64,000 bases of DNA from Jeotgalicoccus aerolatus (GTDB taxonomy: Bacteria; Bacillota; Bacilli; Staphylococcales; Salinicoccaceae): positions 310,001 to 374,000 of the forward strand of contig NZ_BMCN01000002.1 in assembly GCF_014635205.1 (NCBI RefSeq), read 5' to 3'. The position numbers and the translations under genes were made by a program. Shown in pieces: positions 43,949-51,278 of the stretch (within the stretch, counting starts at the first letter, position 1; each line of letters begins with the position of its first letter). The notes under the pieces are model-generated. The model was not told where the DNA came from. It was given only the letters and a program-made list of their open reading frames with translations, and did not search any database.

Positions 43949-44986
43949 ATGATAATTCATGTAAAGCGCGATGCAACTGAAAGTAATATTAAAGCACTTG
44001 TTTCTAACATTGAGGAAGCTGGCTTCAGAGTACACCGCTCTGATGGTGAAAGACGTACGATTATTGGCTTAATCGGTGATACATCTAAAGTCTCCGAGAA
44101 TGATTTTAAAAAATACAGTATCGTAGACGGGGTGTACAGAATTCAAAAGCCATACAAGAAAGCGAATAGAAGTTTCCAGGAAGATGACAGCATTATTGAT
44201 GTCGGCAACGGCGTTAAGGTCGGTGCTGAAAACTTCATGGTCTGTGCAGGTCCATGTTCCGTAGAGGATCTGGACAGTACAGTAGAATTAGCAATTAAAT
44301 TAAAGGATGCAGGGGCAAACTCACTGCGCGGCGGAGCATTTAAACCGCGTACTTCACCGTACAGTTTCCAAGGTCTCGGTGTCGAAGGGTTAAAAATATT
44401 AAATGAAGCGAAGAAAGAAACGGGGCTGCCGATTGTTTCAGAGCTGATGGGCACAGATCACTTAGATACTTTTGTCGACATGGTCGATGTAATTCAAATT
44501 GGTGCACGCAATATGCAGAACTTTGATCTGCTGAAAGCACTCGGTCAAACAAACAAACCGGTTTACTTAAAACGCGGAATGTCTGCAACGATTCAGGAGT
44601 GGTTAATGTCTGCTGAGTACATTATGGCCGGCGGCAACAACAATGTCGTTCTAGTTGAACGCGGTATTCGTACATTTGAAACAGCGACACGCAATACACT
44701 CGACATCCAGGCAGTACCGGTGGTTCAAAAAGAGTCTCACTTGCCAATTATCGTTGACCCTTCTCATGCAGCAGGAGTCAGATATTTAATTCCTTCAATG
44801 GCGAAATCAGCTGTCATGGCTGGAGCAAACGGACTGCAAATTGAAGTTCATGAAGATCCGGAAAATGCATGGAGCGATGGTCAGCAGTGTCTGACACCAG
44901 CTGAGTTCAAAGAGCTAATGGACACGATAAAAGTCTTGCTGGAAATTGAAGGTAAAACGATTAACGAAATCGTTCAAACAAAATAA
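43949..44986 (+). CDS. aroF: 3-deoxy-7-phosphoheptulonate (DAHP) synthase
   Basis: 345 residues, type I-beta. An N-terminal ferredoxin-like domain (about 1-70, MIIHVKRDATESNIKALV) typical of Thermotoga-type feedback domains precedes the barrel with CAGPCSVED, LRGGAFKPRTSPYSFQG and PIIVDPSHAAG. It condenses PEP and erythrose 4-phosphate, the entry into the shikimate pathway. AGGAGG precedes the ATG at 43949. The chorismate mutase follows after 14 bases. Expression is probably attenuated by the leader above. The symbol is one of several in use (aroA, aroF, aroG). Confidence 0.92.
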   Translation: MIIHVKRDATESNIKALVSNIEEAGFRVHRSDGERRTIIGLIGDTSKVSENDFKKYSIVDGVYRIQKPYKKANRSFQEDDSIIDVGNGVKVGAENFMVCAGPCSVEDLDSTVELAIKLKDAGANSLRGGAFKPRTSPYSFQGLGVEGLKILNEAKKETGLPIVSELMGTDHLDTFVDMVDVIQIGARNMQNFDLLKALGQTNKPVYLKRGMSATIQEWLMSAEYIMAGGNNNVVLVERGIRTFETATRNTLDIQAVPVVQKESHLPIIVDPSHAAGVRYLIPSMAKSAVMAGANGLQIEVHEDPENAWSDGQQCLTPAEFKELMDTIKVLLEIEGKTINEIVQTK

Positions 44987-45000
44987 AAAGGAGGCTAACC

Positions 45001-45291
45001 ATGGGGAAACATGAAGCGTTGCGTCAACAAATTGATCAGATAGACCGCGAGCTCGTTCAGCTTTTCGAAAAAAGAATGGAAGTATCGACGGAAATCGCAG
45101 CTTATAAACTTGCGAACGATATCCCTGTGCTCGATGCTGAGCGTGAAAAAACTGTGATTAATAAAAATATATCCTATTTACACGATCGTACATTGGACAG
45201 TTACGTCTCAGAATTCAGCAAACACCTCATGGAGCTTTCCAGAGCAAGACAAAAAGAATGTCTCCACACACAGCATTCAAAAATGTCTTAA
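45001..45291 (+). CDS. aroQ: Chorismate mutase (AroQ class)
   Basis: 96 residues, all helical, matching the small AroQ-type monofunctional mutase: LRQQIDQIDRELVQLFEKRM and VLDAEREKTVINKN hold the active-site Arg, Lys and Glu positions. It turns chorismate into prephenate, which the divergent tyrA product uses. In many Firmicutes this domain is fused to the N-terminus of DAHP synthase; here it is a separate gene, 14 bases downstream with AAAGGAGG. Confidence 0.88.
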   Translation: MGKHEALRQQIDQIDRELVQLFEKRMEVSTEIAAYKLANDIPVLDAEREKTVINKNISYLHDRTLDSYVSEFSKHLMELSRARQKECLHTQHSKMS

Positions 45292-45320
45292 AAAAGAGCG
45301 CCGTATAGGCGCTCTTTTTA
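45292..45320. terminator. Bidirectional terminator
   Basis: AAAAAGAGCGCC and GGCGCTCTTTTT with a short loop close the aromatic operon and, from the other strand, metA, whose stop codon overlaps its edge. Confidence 0.88.
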
Positions 45321-46241
45321 TTTCAATTCATGAAGTTTAGTAAGATCATATAAGGTATTTTGATACGTTTCGTTCAACCAGTTGTTAAACAGCAGGTGGC
45401 CGTGGCTTCGCCATTGGAATTTCGGGTTTTCCGACGGATTATCATTTGGATAGTAGTTCACTGGGATGTCAACATCCTGCATGGATTCTATATCGCGATC
45501 ATATTCTTTCTTTAAAGTCTCTCTATCGTATTCAAGGTGACCAAAAATATAAATATCACGCTGGTTTTTAGAAGTGATAATATCCGGCCCGAGCTGACTG
45601 TTCGATGTTAAAATTTCCAAGTCCGGTATATCATTTAAAGCAGTATAATCAATTCTAGTGTGTCTGGATTGGGGCACCTGATAGATATCATCAAAGCCTC
45701 GGATATAAGGGTGTTCGGGTTTGACGTTCTGATAATCAAAGACACCAAACAGTTTTTCAGTTAAAGCAATCTTTTCTATATTATAATAGTGATTCAATGC
45801 AAACTGTGCGCCCCAGCAAATGTAAAAGCGGGAAAAGACATGTGTTGCTGCCCAATCTGTAATTGCTCTAAGCTCGTTGATATATCCGACCTGGTCAAAC
45901 TCAAATTTTTCAACTGGAGCACCGGTTACTATCATACCGTCAAAGTAATCATCTTTCACTTCTTCGTGTGTTTTATAAAACTTTTGCAGATAACTGGTCG
46001 GCGTATTTTTACTTTGATGCGTCGACATATGTAAAAATTCAATATCAATTTGAAGCGGGGAGTTGCCAAGCAGACGGAGCAGCTGTAATTCTGTCGTTTC
46101 TTTTAAAGGCATCAGGTTTAAAATAAGAATTTTTAATGGACGAATGTCCTGAGATATCGCGCGGGAAGTTTCTATGGTATATACTTGTTCTTGCTGAAGT
46201 TTTGTCTTTACAGGAAGCCCCTCTATAATTTTAATGGGCAT
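45318..46241 (-). CDS. metA: Homoserine O-acetyltransferase (MetA family)
   Basis: 307 residues. Catalytic Cys142 (YICWGAQ), His235 and Glu237 (FGHLEYD) are at the canonical numbers. Residue 111 is Glu (TGAPVEKF), the position known from Bacillus MetA work to favour acetyl-CoA over succinyl-CoA, where E. coli has Gly. The product O-acetylhomoserine fits the MetI-type gene at 38.8-39.9 kb. AAGGATG precedes the ATG. Despite the shared family name, the enzyme is called an acetyltransferase on residue 111. Confidence 0.92.
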   Translation of the reverse strand: MPIKIIEGLPVKTKLQQEQVYTIETSRAISQDIRPLKILILNLMPLKETTELQLLRLLGNSPLQIDIEFLHMSTHQSKNTPTSYLQKFYKTHEEVKDDYFDGMIVTGAPVEKFEFDQVGYINELRAITDWAATHVFSRFYICWGAQFALNHYYNIEKIALTEKLFGVFDYQNVKPEHPYIRGFDDIYQVPQSRHTRIDYTALNDIPDLEILTSNSQLGPDIITSKNQRDIYIFGHLEYDRETLKKEYDRDIESMQDVDIPVNYYPNDNPSENPKFQWRSHGHLLFNNWLNETYQNTLYDLTKLHELK

Positions 46242-46371
46242 ACATCCACATCCTTAAGTAGCAATTTAGTAAGTATTATATAATGTAACAGTGAAAGCGA
46301 ATAACAGTCAATGTCAAAATTGTCTAAAAAGTTTGAATGATTTAAAATTCAGATGTTTTGGAGGTAAGTAA

Positions 46372-47685
46372 ATGAATTCAGTTTTAATTGCCATTCTAGT
46401 AATGGTCATCTTAAGCTTGTGCCGTCTTAACGTTATACTGGCATTATTTATTGGGGCTTTGGCCGGCGGTCTTGTGTCGGGCATGGGTGTCGATGAAGTC
46501 ATCAGTGTTTTTACCGGCGGTATAGTTAACGGAGCAGAAATTGCACTCAGTTATGCACTGCTTGGCGGTTTCGCTGCATTAATCGCCTACAGCGGTATCA
46601 CCGACGTTATGGTCGATAAAATACTCAGTTTGTTAAATTCATCAAAAACAGCTAAAGCACGGGTCATTGCGAAAGTATCGATTATTGTAACGCTGCTCGT
46701 TATTTCTATGATCAGCCAAAATTTAATTCCTGTACATATTGCTTTTATTCCTATCTTAATACCGCCGCTGATCAGCTTATTTAATGAACTGCAATTAGAT
46801 CGCAGATTATTGGCGATTATTATGACTTTTGGTCTGACGTTCACATACGCAGTATTACCTTTCGGTTACGGGCAAATATTTCAGAATACAATTGTCACAA
46901 GTTTTCAAAGTGCTGGAGTCACGATTGAATTTGGTGATGTCGCACCAAATATGATTATTCCTGCGCTCGGTTTCGTAGCGGGTTTGATTATTGCCTTCTT
47001 TTATTTCAGAAAGCCGCGTAAGTATTTAAATAAAGACAGTGAATTATCTGCAGAGAAAATGAAAGTCAGTACGAAAACAATTGTAACTGCGACAATCGCT
47101 ATCATTGTGACATTTACAGTCCAGTTCTTTACAGATTCTATGATTTTTGGTGCCTTAGGCGGGATAATGGTTTTCTTCTTGTCACTGCAATTTAAATGGG
47201 CAGATCTCGACAGAGAGCTCGTTAACGGTATTAAAATCATGGCCTATATCGGTATGGTTATGCTGGCTGCCAATGGCTTTGCCGGCGTTATCACTTCGAC
47301 AGAAGACGTGCTGCCTCTAGTTACTGGAATCTCAGATGTACTCGGTAACAATAAGGCACTGATTGTTATGGGAATGCTCGCTGTTGGTCTAGTCGTAACG
47401 ATGGGCATCGGTTCATCGTTTGCGACACTGCCAATTATCGGTGCAATCTTTGTGCCGATGGGCGCAGAGCTCGGTCTGTCCATGGCTGCGATTATAGCAA
47501 TCGTCGGTACTGCCGGTGTGCTGGGTGATGCAGGATCGCCTGCCTCTGATTCAACACTTGGACCGACTGCAGGTTTAAATGTAGACGGCCAGCATGACCA
47601 TATATGGGATACTTGTGTTCCAACATTTATCTTCTTAAATATACCTGTTCTTATTACAGGATTTATAGCAGGTATGATACTATAA
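46372..47685 (+). CDS. Na+/H+ antiporter-family membrane protein (YuiF/NhaC-like)
   Basis: 437 residues, ten to twelve helices. SQNLIPVHIAFIPILIPPLI, TFTYAVLPFGYGQIF and the GDAGSPASDSTLGPTAGLN loop match the YuiF type of the ion transporter superfamily. Relatives exchange sodium for protons or carry histidine or other amino acids; the latter is not excluded. GGAGGTAAG precedes the ATG. It is divergent from metA across 130 bases. No terminator is seen directly after it. Confidence 0.82.
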   Translation: MNSVLIAILVMVILSLCRLNVILALFIGALAGGLVSGMGVDEVISVFTGGIVNGAEIALSYALLGGFAALIAYSGITDVMVDKILSLLNSSKTAKARVIAKVSIIVTLLVISMISQNLIPVHIAFIPILIPPLISLFNELQLDRRLLAIIMTFGLTFTYAVLPFGYGQIFQNTIVTSFQSAGVTIEFGDVAPNMIIPALGFVAGLIIAFFYFRKPRKYLNKDSELSAEKMKVSTKTIVTATIAIIVTFTVQFFTDSMIFGALGGIMVFFLSLQFKWADLDRELVNGIKIMAYIGMVMLAANGFAGVITSTEDVLPLVTGISDVLGNNKALIVMGMLAVGLVVTMGIGSSFATLPIIGAIFVPMGAELGLSMAAIIAIVGTAGVLGDAGSPASDSTLGPTAGLNVDGQHDHIWDTCVPTFIFLNIPVLITGFIAGMIL

Positions 47686-47759
47686 AAGAAGACACTGTAA
47701 TCTAAGGTTAAAATATCATCGTTATCTTGAAAAGTAAGGGATAATGTAGTTTAATTAAT

Positions 47760-47891
47760 CTACTGAGTAAAACAGTCACTCATTGGCAGCGAACTTGTCC
47801 GGAGCTTCATATTAATCAGTAATCGATTCGTCGATGTGAGACGGATTGTATAAGCTCTCGATAATTAATTACATTTTGAACAGGTGATTAT
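47760..47891 (+). ncRNA. Candidate structured leader RNA
   Basis: GAGCTT (47802-47807) pairs with AAGCTC (47852-47857), enclosing ATCGA-TTCG-TCGAT (47822-47835), a stable UUCG-type hairpin. TGAGT/ACTCA near 47763-47782 adds another stem. The region lies in the 206-base gap between the antiporter and a 58-residue protein. Known riboswitch signatures are not recognised, and the case rests only on these complementarities. Confidence 0.4.
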
Positions 47892-48068
47892 ATGGAGACA
47901 GATTTAAACATTTTAAAAGGCAATTTAACTGCATATCAAATCAGTGAAGCGATTGGTATTTCAATTGAAGAGGCGGCAGATTTACTTGAACAGCGTATTA
48001 CAGTAGAGTCCCTTGATGAGGAAAACCAGGAAAAGTTGAAACAATTAGAAGCAGTTCTATTTGACTAG
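47892..48068 (+). CDS. Small helix-turn-helix-like protein, 58 residues
   Basis: 58 residues, largely helical and acidic. The stretch GNLTAYQISEAIGISIEEAA reads like a helix-turn-helix: helix, SEAIGIS turn, then recognition-type helix. AGGTGATT before the ATG is an acceptable ribosome site. A short helical C-terminus (EENQEKLKQLEAVLF) could dimerise. It is too short to judge by homology from memory, and a hypothetical protein is the safe reading. It precedes the glucosaminidase gene and ends at a terminator. Confidence 0.6.
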   Translation: METDLNILKGNLTAYQISEAIGISIEEAADLLEQRITVESLDEENQEKLKQLEAVLFD

Positions 48069-48101
48069 CAAAAAAACAGCGTTATTATATTAAACATAAA
48101 T

Positions 48102-48132
48102 ATGAGACTGACATTGTCAGTCTCATTTATTT
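48102..48132 (+). terminator. Terminator after the small HTH-like gene
   Basis: ATGAGACTGACA and its complement form a nearly loopless stem followed by TTATTTTG, just before the glucosaminidase ribosome site. Partial read-through is likely. Confidence 0.75.
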
Positions 48133-48147
48133 TGTTCGGAGGGTGTC

Positions 48148-48930
48148 ATGGATAAGATAAAAGAAAATATCCCATTTATATTGCTGCTTATCGTCATGGC
48201 GTTATTTATACTGGCATTCTTCGTGTCGGAAACATCATTATTTAAAACGGAGGAGATTTCTACGTATACTTTTGATGAAGCAGTCAGTATGCAAGTCAAT
48301 AATAATACTGATGACTTAAAAATGACGGGGAATACTGCTGAATATGCAGATGAGAACGATGTAAAAGAAGCGATGACTATGAGTAACAGCAATGATTTTC
48401 AATTCTTGCCGCTGGATACTGAGTCAGGAGCAACGGCTGAACAGCTGAACAGCATTTTGGAAGATAAAGGAGTCTTGGAAGGCAGCGGTGAAGCATTCGC
48501 TGAAGCTGAAAAAACTCATAACATTAATGCGCTCTATTTGATCAGTCATGCACTTCTTGAAACCGGACACGGCCAGTCAGAGCTGGCATCTGGCATAGAA
48601 GTAGACGGGGCGACGTATTATAACTTCTTCGGGATTGGCGCTTTTGACCATGCTGTAGTTGCAGAAGGTTCAAGTTATGCACGTGAAGCGGACTGGACAT
48701 CGCCAAAAGCAGCGATTATCGGCGGGGCTGAGTTTATCCGCAGCAATTATTTAGACAACAATCAGGACACTTTATATCGTATGCGCTGGAATCCAGCTGA
48801 ACCGGGCACACATCTCTATGCGACGGATATTGCATGGGCCGAAAAAATTGCGAGTATAATGAACACCTTTTACAATGAACTGGGTCTCGATTACGAAGAA
48901 TTAGACACTGAAAACTATAACGAACAGTAA
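48148..48930 (+). CDS. Membrane-anchored N-acetylglucosaminidase (SagB/LytG-like)
   Basis: 260 residues. One N-terminal membrane anchor (about 9-28) places a GH73-type glucosaminidase domain outside the cell. The catalytic Glu is in LISHALLETGHGQSELA, and YYNFFGIGAFD and WTSPKAAIIGGAEFI are family blocks. In staphylococci SagB-type enzymes trim glycan strands during wall growth. CGGAGGGTG precedes the ATG. The terminator ahead makes it a separate or weakly linked unit. Confidence 0.88.
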   Translation: MDKIKENIPFILLLIVMALFILAFFVSETSLFKTEEISTYTFDEAVSMQVNNNTDDLKMTGNTAEYADENDVKEAMTMSNSNDFQFLPLDTESGATAEQLNSILEDKGVLEGSGEAFAEAEKTHNINALYLISHALLETGHGQSELASGIEVDGATYYNFFGIGAFDHAVVAEGSSYAREADWTSPKAAIIGGAEFIRSNYLDNNQDTLYRMRWNPAEPGTHLYATDIAWAEKIASIMNTFYNELGLDYEELDTENYNEQ

Positions 48931-48961
48931 AAAAGACTGGATCATAAATATCTGCAAAATA

Positions 48962-49006
48962 AATCCGTACACCAGACTCCGAGGAGAATAGTGTACGGAT
49001 TTTTTG
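48962..49006. terminator. Palindromic terminator, family copy 1
   Basis: AATCCGTACAC (48962-48972) and GTGTACGGATT flank CAGACTCCGAGGAGAATA and end in a T run. The core ATCCGTACAC-AGACTCC is found again at 59669-59707. It serves the glucosaminidase gene and may serve fdhD on the other strand. Confidence 0.85.
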
Positions 49007-49062
49007 TCTTGTACTAAATTGATGACGTTCTATGACCTTTTGTCCAGCCTTATTCTTGTCTC

Positions 49063-49860
49063 TTATTCGAGGTCATCTGATCCCGTAATACGCCAAGGAT
49101 GGCTGTATATGTTAAATGAACTGCCACGGATAAATCCTGCAGCTGTAATATTTAAATCGTGTGCCAGCTTAATCGCAAGATCTGTCGGTGCAGATTTACT
49201 GAGTACAATACCGACACCGATTTTTGACGCTTTTGTCAATACTTCAGACGAGATGCGGCCGCTGAACACAATGACCTTATCTTTAACGGAAATATTATTC
49301 TGCAAGCAGTGGCCGTATAGTTTGTCGAGTGCGTTATGACGGCCGATATCACCTTTATGAACAATCGTGCCTTCCGGTGAAGCGATACTGGCATTATGAA
49401 TGCCGCCCGTATCTTTAAAGATAGTACTCTCTTCCTGCATTTCTTTCATCAGGCTGATGCATTGTTCTGGTGTCAATTTTGTATCTGACAGAGAAAATTT
49501 AGATGTTTCAACATCGGCCTGGAAGTAAAATTGACGGCTTTTGCCGCAGCATGAGCCGAGCACGCGTTTTGAGAATGAGCCGTAATCTTTCGGCAATTCC
49601 CGCGATACTTTAACATGGCAAAAACCGCCGCGTTCATCGATATTCATCGATTCAATTTCCTTAAATGAACGCAGTGCCCCTTCAGATGCTAAAAACCCGA
49701 TTACGAGCTCTTCGAGATCATCCGGTGAACATACTAAAGTAGCAAACTCAACATCGTTTAAATATATAGTCAGTGGAAATTCTTCGGCAATGATATCGTC
49801 CGTTTCGATAAATTTCCCGTCCGTGTACCGGCGGATTGTATTTTTAGTAACGATTTCCAT
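49063..49860 (-). CDS. fdhD: Formate dehydrogenase sulfurtransferase FdhD
   Basis: 265 residues of the FdhD family. Family blocks are LVCSPDDLEELVIGFLASEG, a Cys pair in VLGSCCGKSR where the active Cys transfers sulfur to the molybdenum cofactor, and GDIGRHNALDKL and SGRISSEVLTKASKIGV. It sulfurates the cofactor of formate-dehydrogenase-type enzymes, and its presence next to a molybdopterin oxidoreductase fits. GGGAGAG precedes the ATG. It is divergent from the MFS gene. Confidence 0.92.
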   Translation of the reverse strand: MEIVTKNTIRRYTDGKFIETDDIIAEEFPLTIYLNDVEFATLVCSPDDLEELVIGFLASEGALRSFKEIESMNIDERGGFCHVKVSRELPKDYGSFSKRVLGSCCGKSRQFYFQADVETSKFSLSDTKLTPEQCISLMKEMQEESTIFKDTGGIHNASIASPEGTIVHKGDIGRHNALDKLYGHCLQNNISVKDKVIVFSGRISSEVLTKASKIGVGIVLSKSAPTDLAIKLAHDLNITAAGFIRGSSFNIYSHPWRITGSDDLE

Positions 49861-49976
49861 AAGACATACTCTCCCACTTTAAAACTTATTGTAAAGGCTT
49901 CCTTTTCTTTATATAATCACATTTAAGACGAAATTACAATTTTCGAAATTCCGTCAAAACAATAGGGGGAAGCAAA

Positions 49977-51239
49977 ATGCAAACAAAGAAAAATCGATGG
50001 CTGATTGCACTAGCCGGGGTGGGGATACATATTTCCATCGGTTCGGTATACGCATGGAGTGTATTTACTACACCGCTTCAAGAGTCAATAGGCTGGTCAC
50101 TGAGTCAAGTTTCTATTACGTTTAGTATCGCTATTTTATTTTTAGGACTTTCCGCGGCATTCATGGGACATTTTGTAGAAGCGAAGGGGCCGAGAAAATC
50201 GGGATTAGTTTCTACAGTATTCTTTGCACTCGGAATGATTACTGCAGGATTTGGCATACAACTTGAGATGCTTTGGCTTTTGTATGTCGGCTACGGTGTA
50301 CTTGGAGGCATCGGGCTCGGTATAGGATATATCACGCCAGTATCAACATTAGTAAAATGGTTCCCGGACAGAAGGGGGATGGCGACAGGCTTAGCAATTA
50401 TGGGATTCGGTTTTGCTGCAATGATTGCCAGTCCGGTAATGCGTATGCTGATTGAATCCGTCGGCATTCCAAACACATTCTTTACGCTCGGTGCAATTTA
50501 TTTTGTAATTATGCTTTGTGCCAGTCTTTACTTGGAAAAACCGCCTGAAGGATATCATCCAAAAGGAGCTGTTGCACAAGACAATGAGTCTCCAGTTGCT
50601 AAAGATCTTGCACAGCTGACGGCGAATGAAGCAGTAAAAACGAAACGCTTTTATTTCTTATGGCTGATGCTGTTTATAAATGTTACTTGCGGTATAGCAA
50701 TTCTTGCAGTAGCGAGCCCGATGGGTGTTGAAATCGCAGGATTAAGTGCAGGTGCTGCAGCATTTATGGTGGGTATTATGGGCGTATTCAATGGTGCCGG
50801 ACGTTTAGTATGGGCTTCAATTTCGGATTACATTGGAAGAACGAACCTTTATACTCTATTTTTTGTCCTCCAAATAGGGATTTTTGCTATATTGCCGTTC
50901 ACTACAAATGAATGGGTATTCCAAATTTTACTGTTTATTATGATTTCATGTTACGGTGGCGGCTTCTCAGCAATTCCCGCATATATCGGAGATATCTTTG
51001 GCACGAAACAGCTCGGAGCCATTCACGGCTACATTTTAACGGCTTGGGCAGCTGCCGGACTTGCGGGTCCATTTATAGTCGCGAGAATTTATGAAGCAAC
51101 ACAAAGTTATGCTTTATCGCTCTACATTTTTGCCGGCTTATTTGTAGTCGCTCTCGTAATTTCACTTTTAATTAGACAGGATATTAAGAAACTCAAAAGA
51201 AAAAATGAGCTGGATTCTGTCAGCGCTTTCGTAAAATAG
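49977..51239 (+). CDS. OxlT-family MFS transporter
   Basis: 420 residues, 12 helices. GVGIHISIGSVYAWSVFTTP in helix 1 and FPDRRGMATGLAIMGFGFAA in helix 4-5 are signatures of the oxalate:formate antiporter (OFA) family. Substrate could be oxalate, formate or another monocarboxylate. GGGGGAAG precedes the ATG. It precedes the molybdopterin oxidoreductase by 39 bases on the same strand and with fdhD forms a likely formate or oxalate module. Confidence 0.85.
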   Translation: MQTKKNRWLIALAGVGIHISIGSVYAWSVFTTPLQESIGWSLSQVSITFSIAILFLGLSAAFMGHFVEAKGPRKSGLVSTVFFALGMITAGFGIQLEMLWLLYVGYGVLGGIGLGIGYITPVSTLVKWFPDRRGMATGLAIMGFGFAAMIASPVMRMLIESVGIPNTFFTLGAIYFVIMLCASLYLEKPPEGYHPKGAVAQDNESPVAKDLAQLTANEAVKTKRFYFLWLMLFINVTCGIAILAVASPMGVEIAGLSAGAAAFMVGIMGVFNGAGRLVWASISDYIGRTNLYTLFFVLQIGIFAILPFTTNEWVFQILLFIMISCYGGGFSAIPAYIGDIFGTKQLGAIHGYILTAWAAAGLAGPFIVARIYEATQSYALSLYIFAGLFVVALVISLLIRQDIKKLKRKNELDSVSAFVK

Positions 51240-51278
51240 TGTACAATGGAATTACTATAATATAGAGGGAGTGTCTAC

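Noticed and set aside
46290-46305. cre box between metA and the antiporter gene
   Set aside because: TGAAAGCGAATAAC misses the conserved C near the 3' end and one more position; too weak to list.
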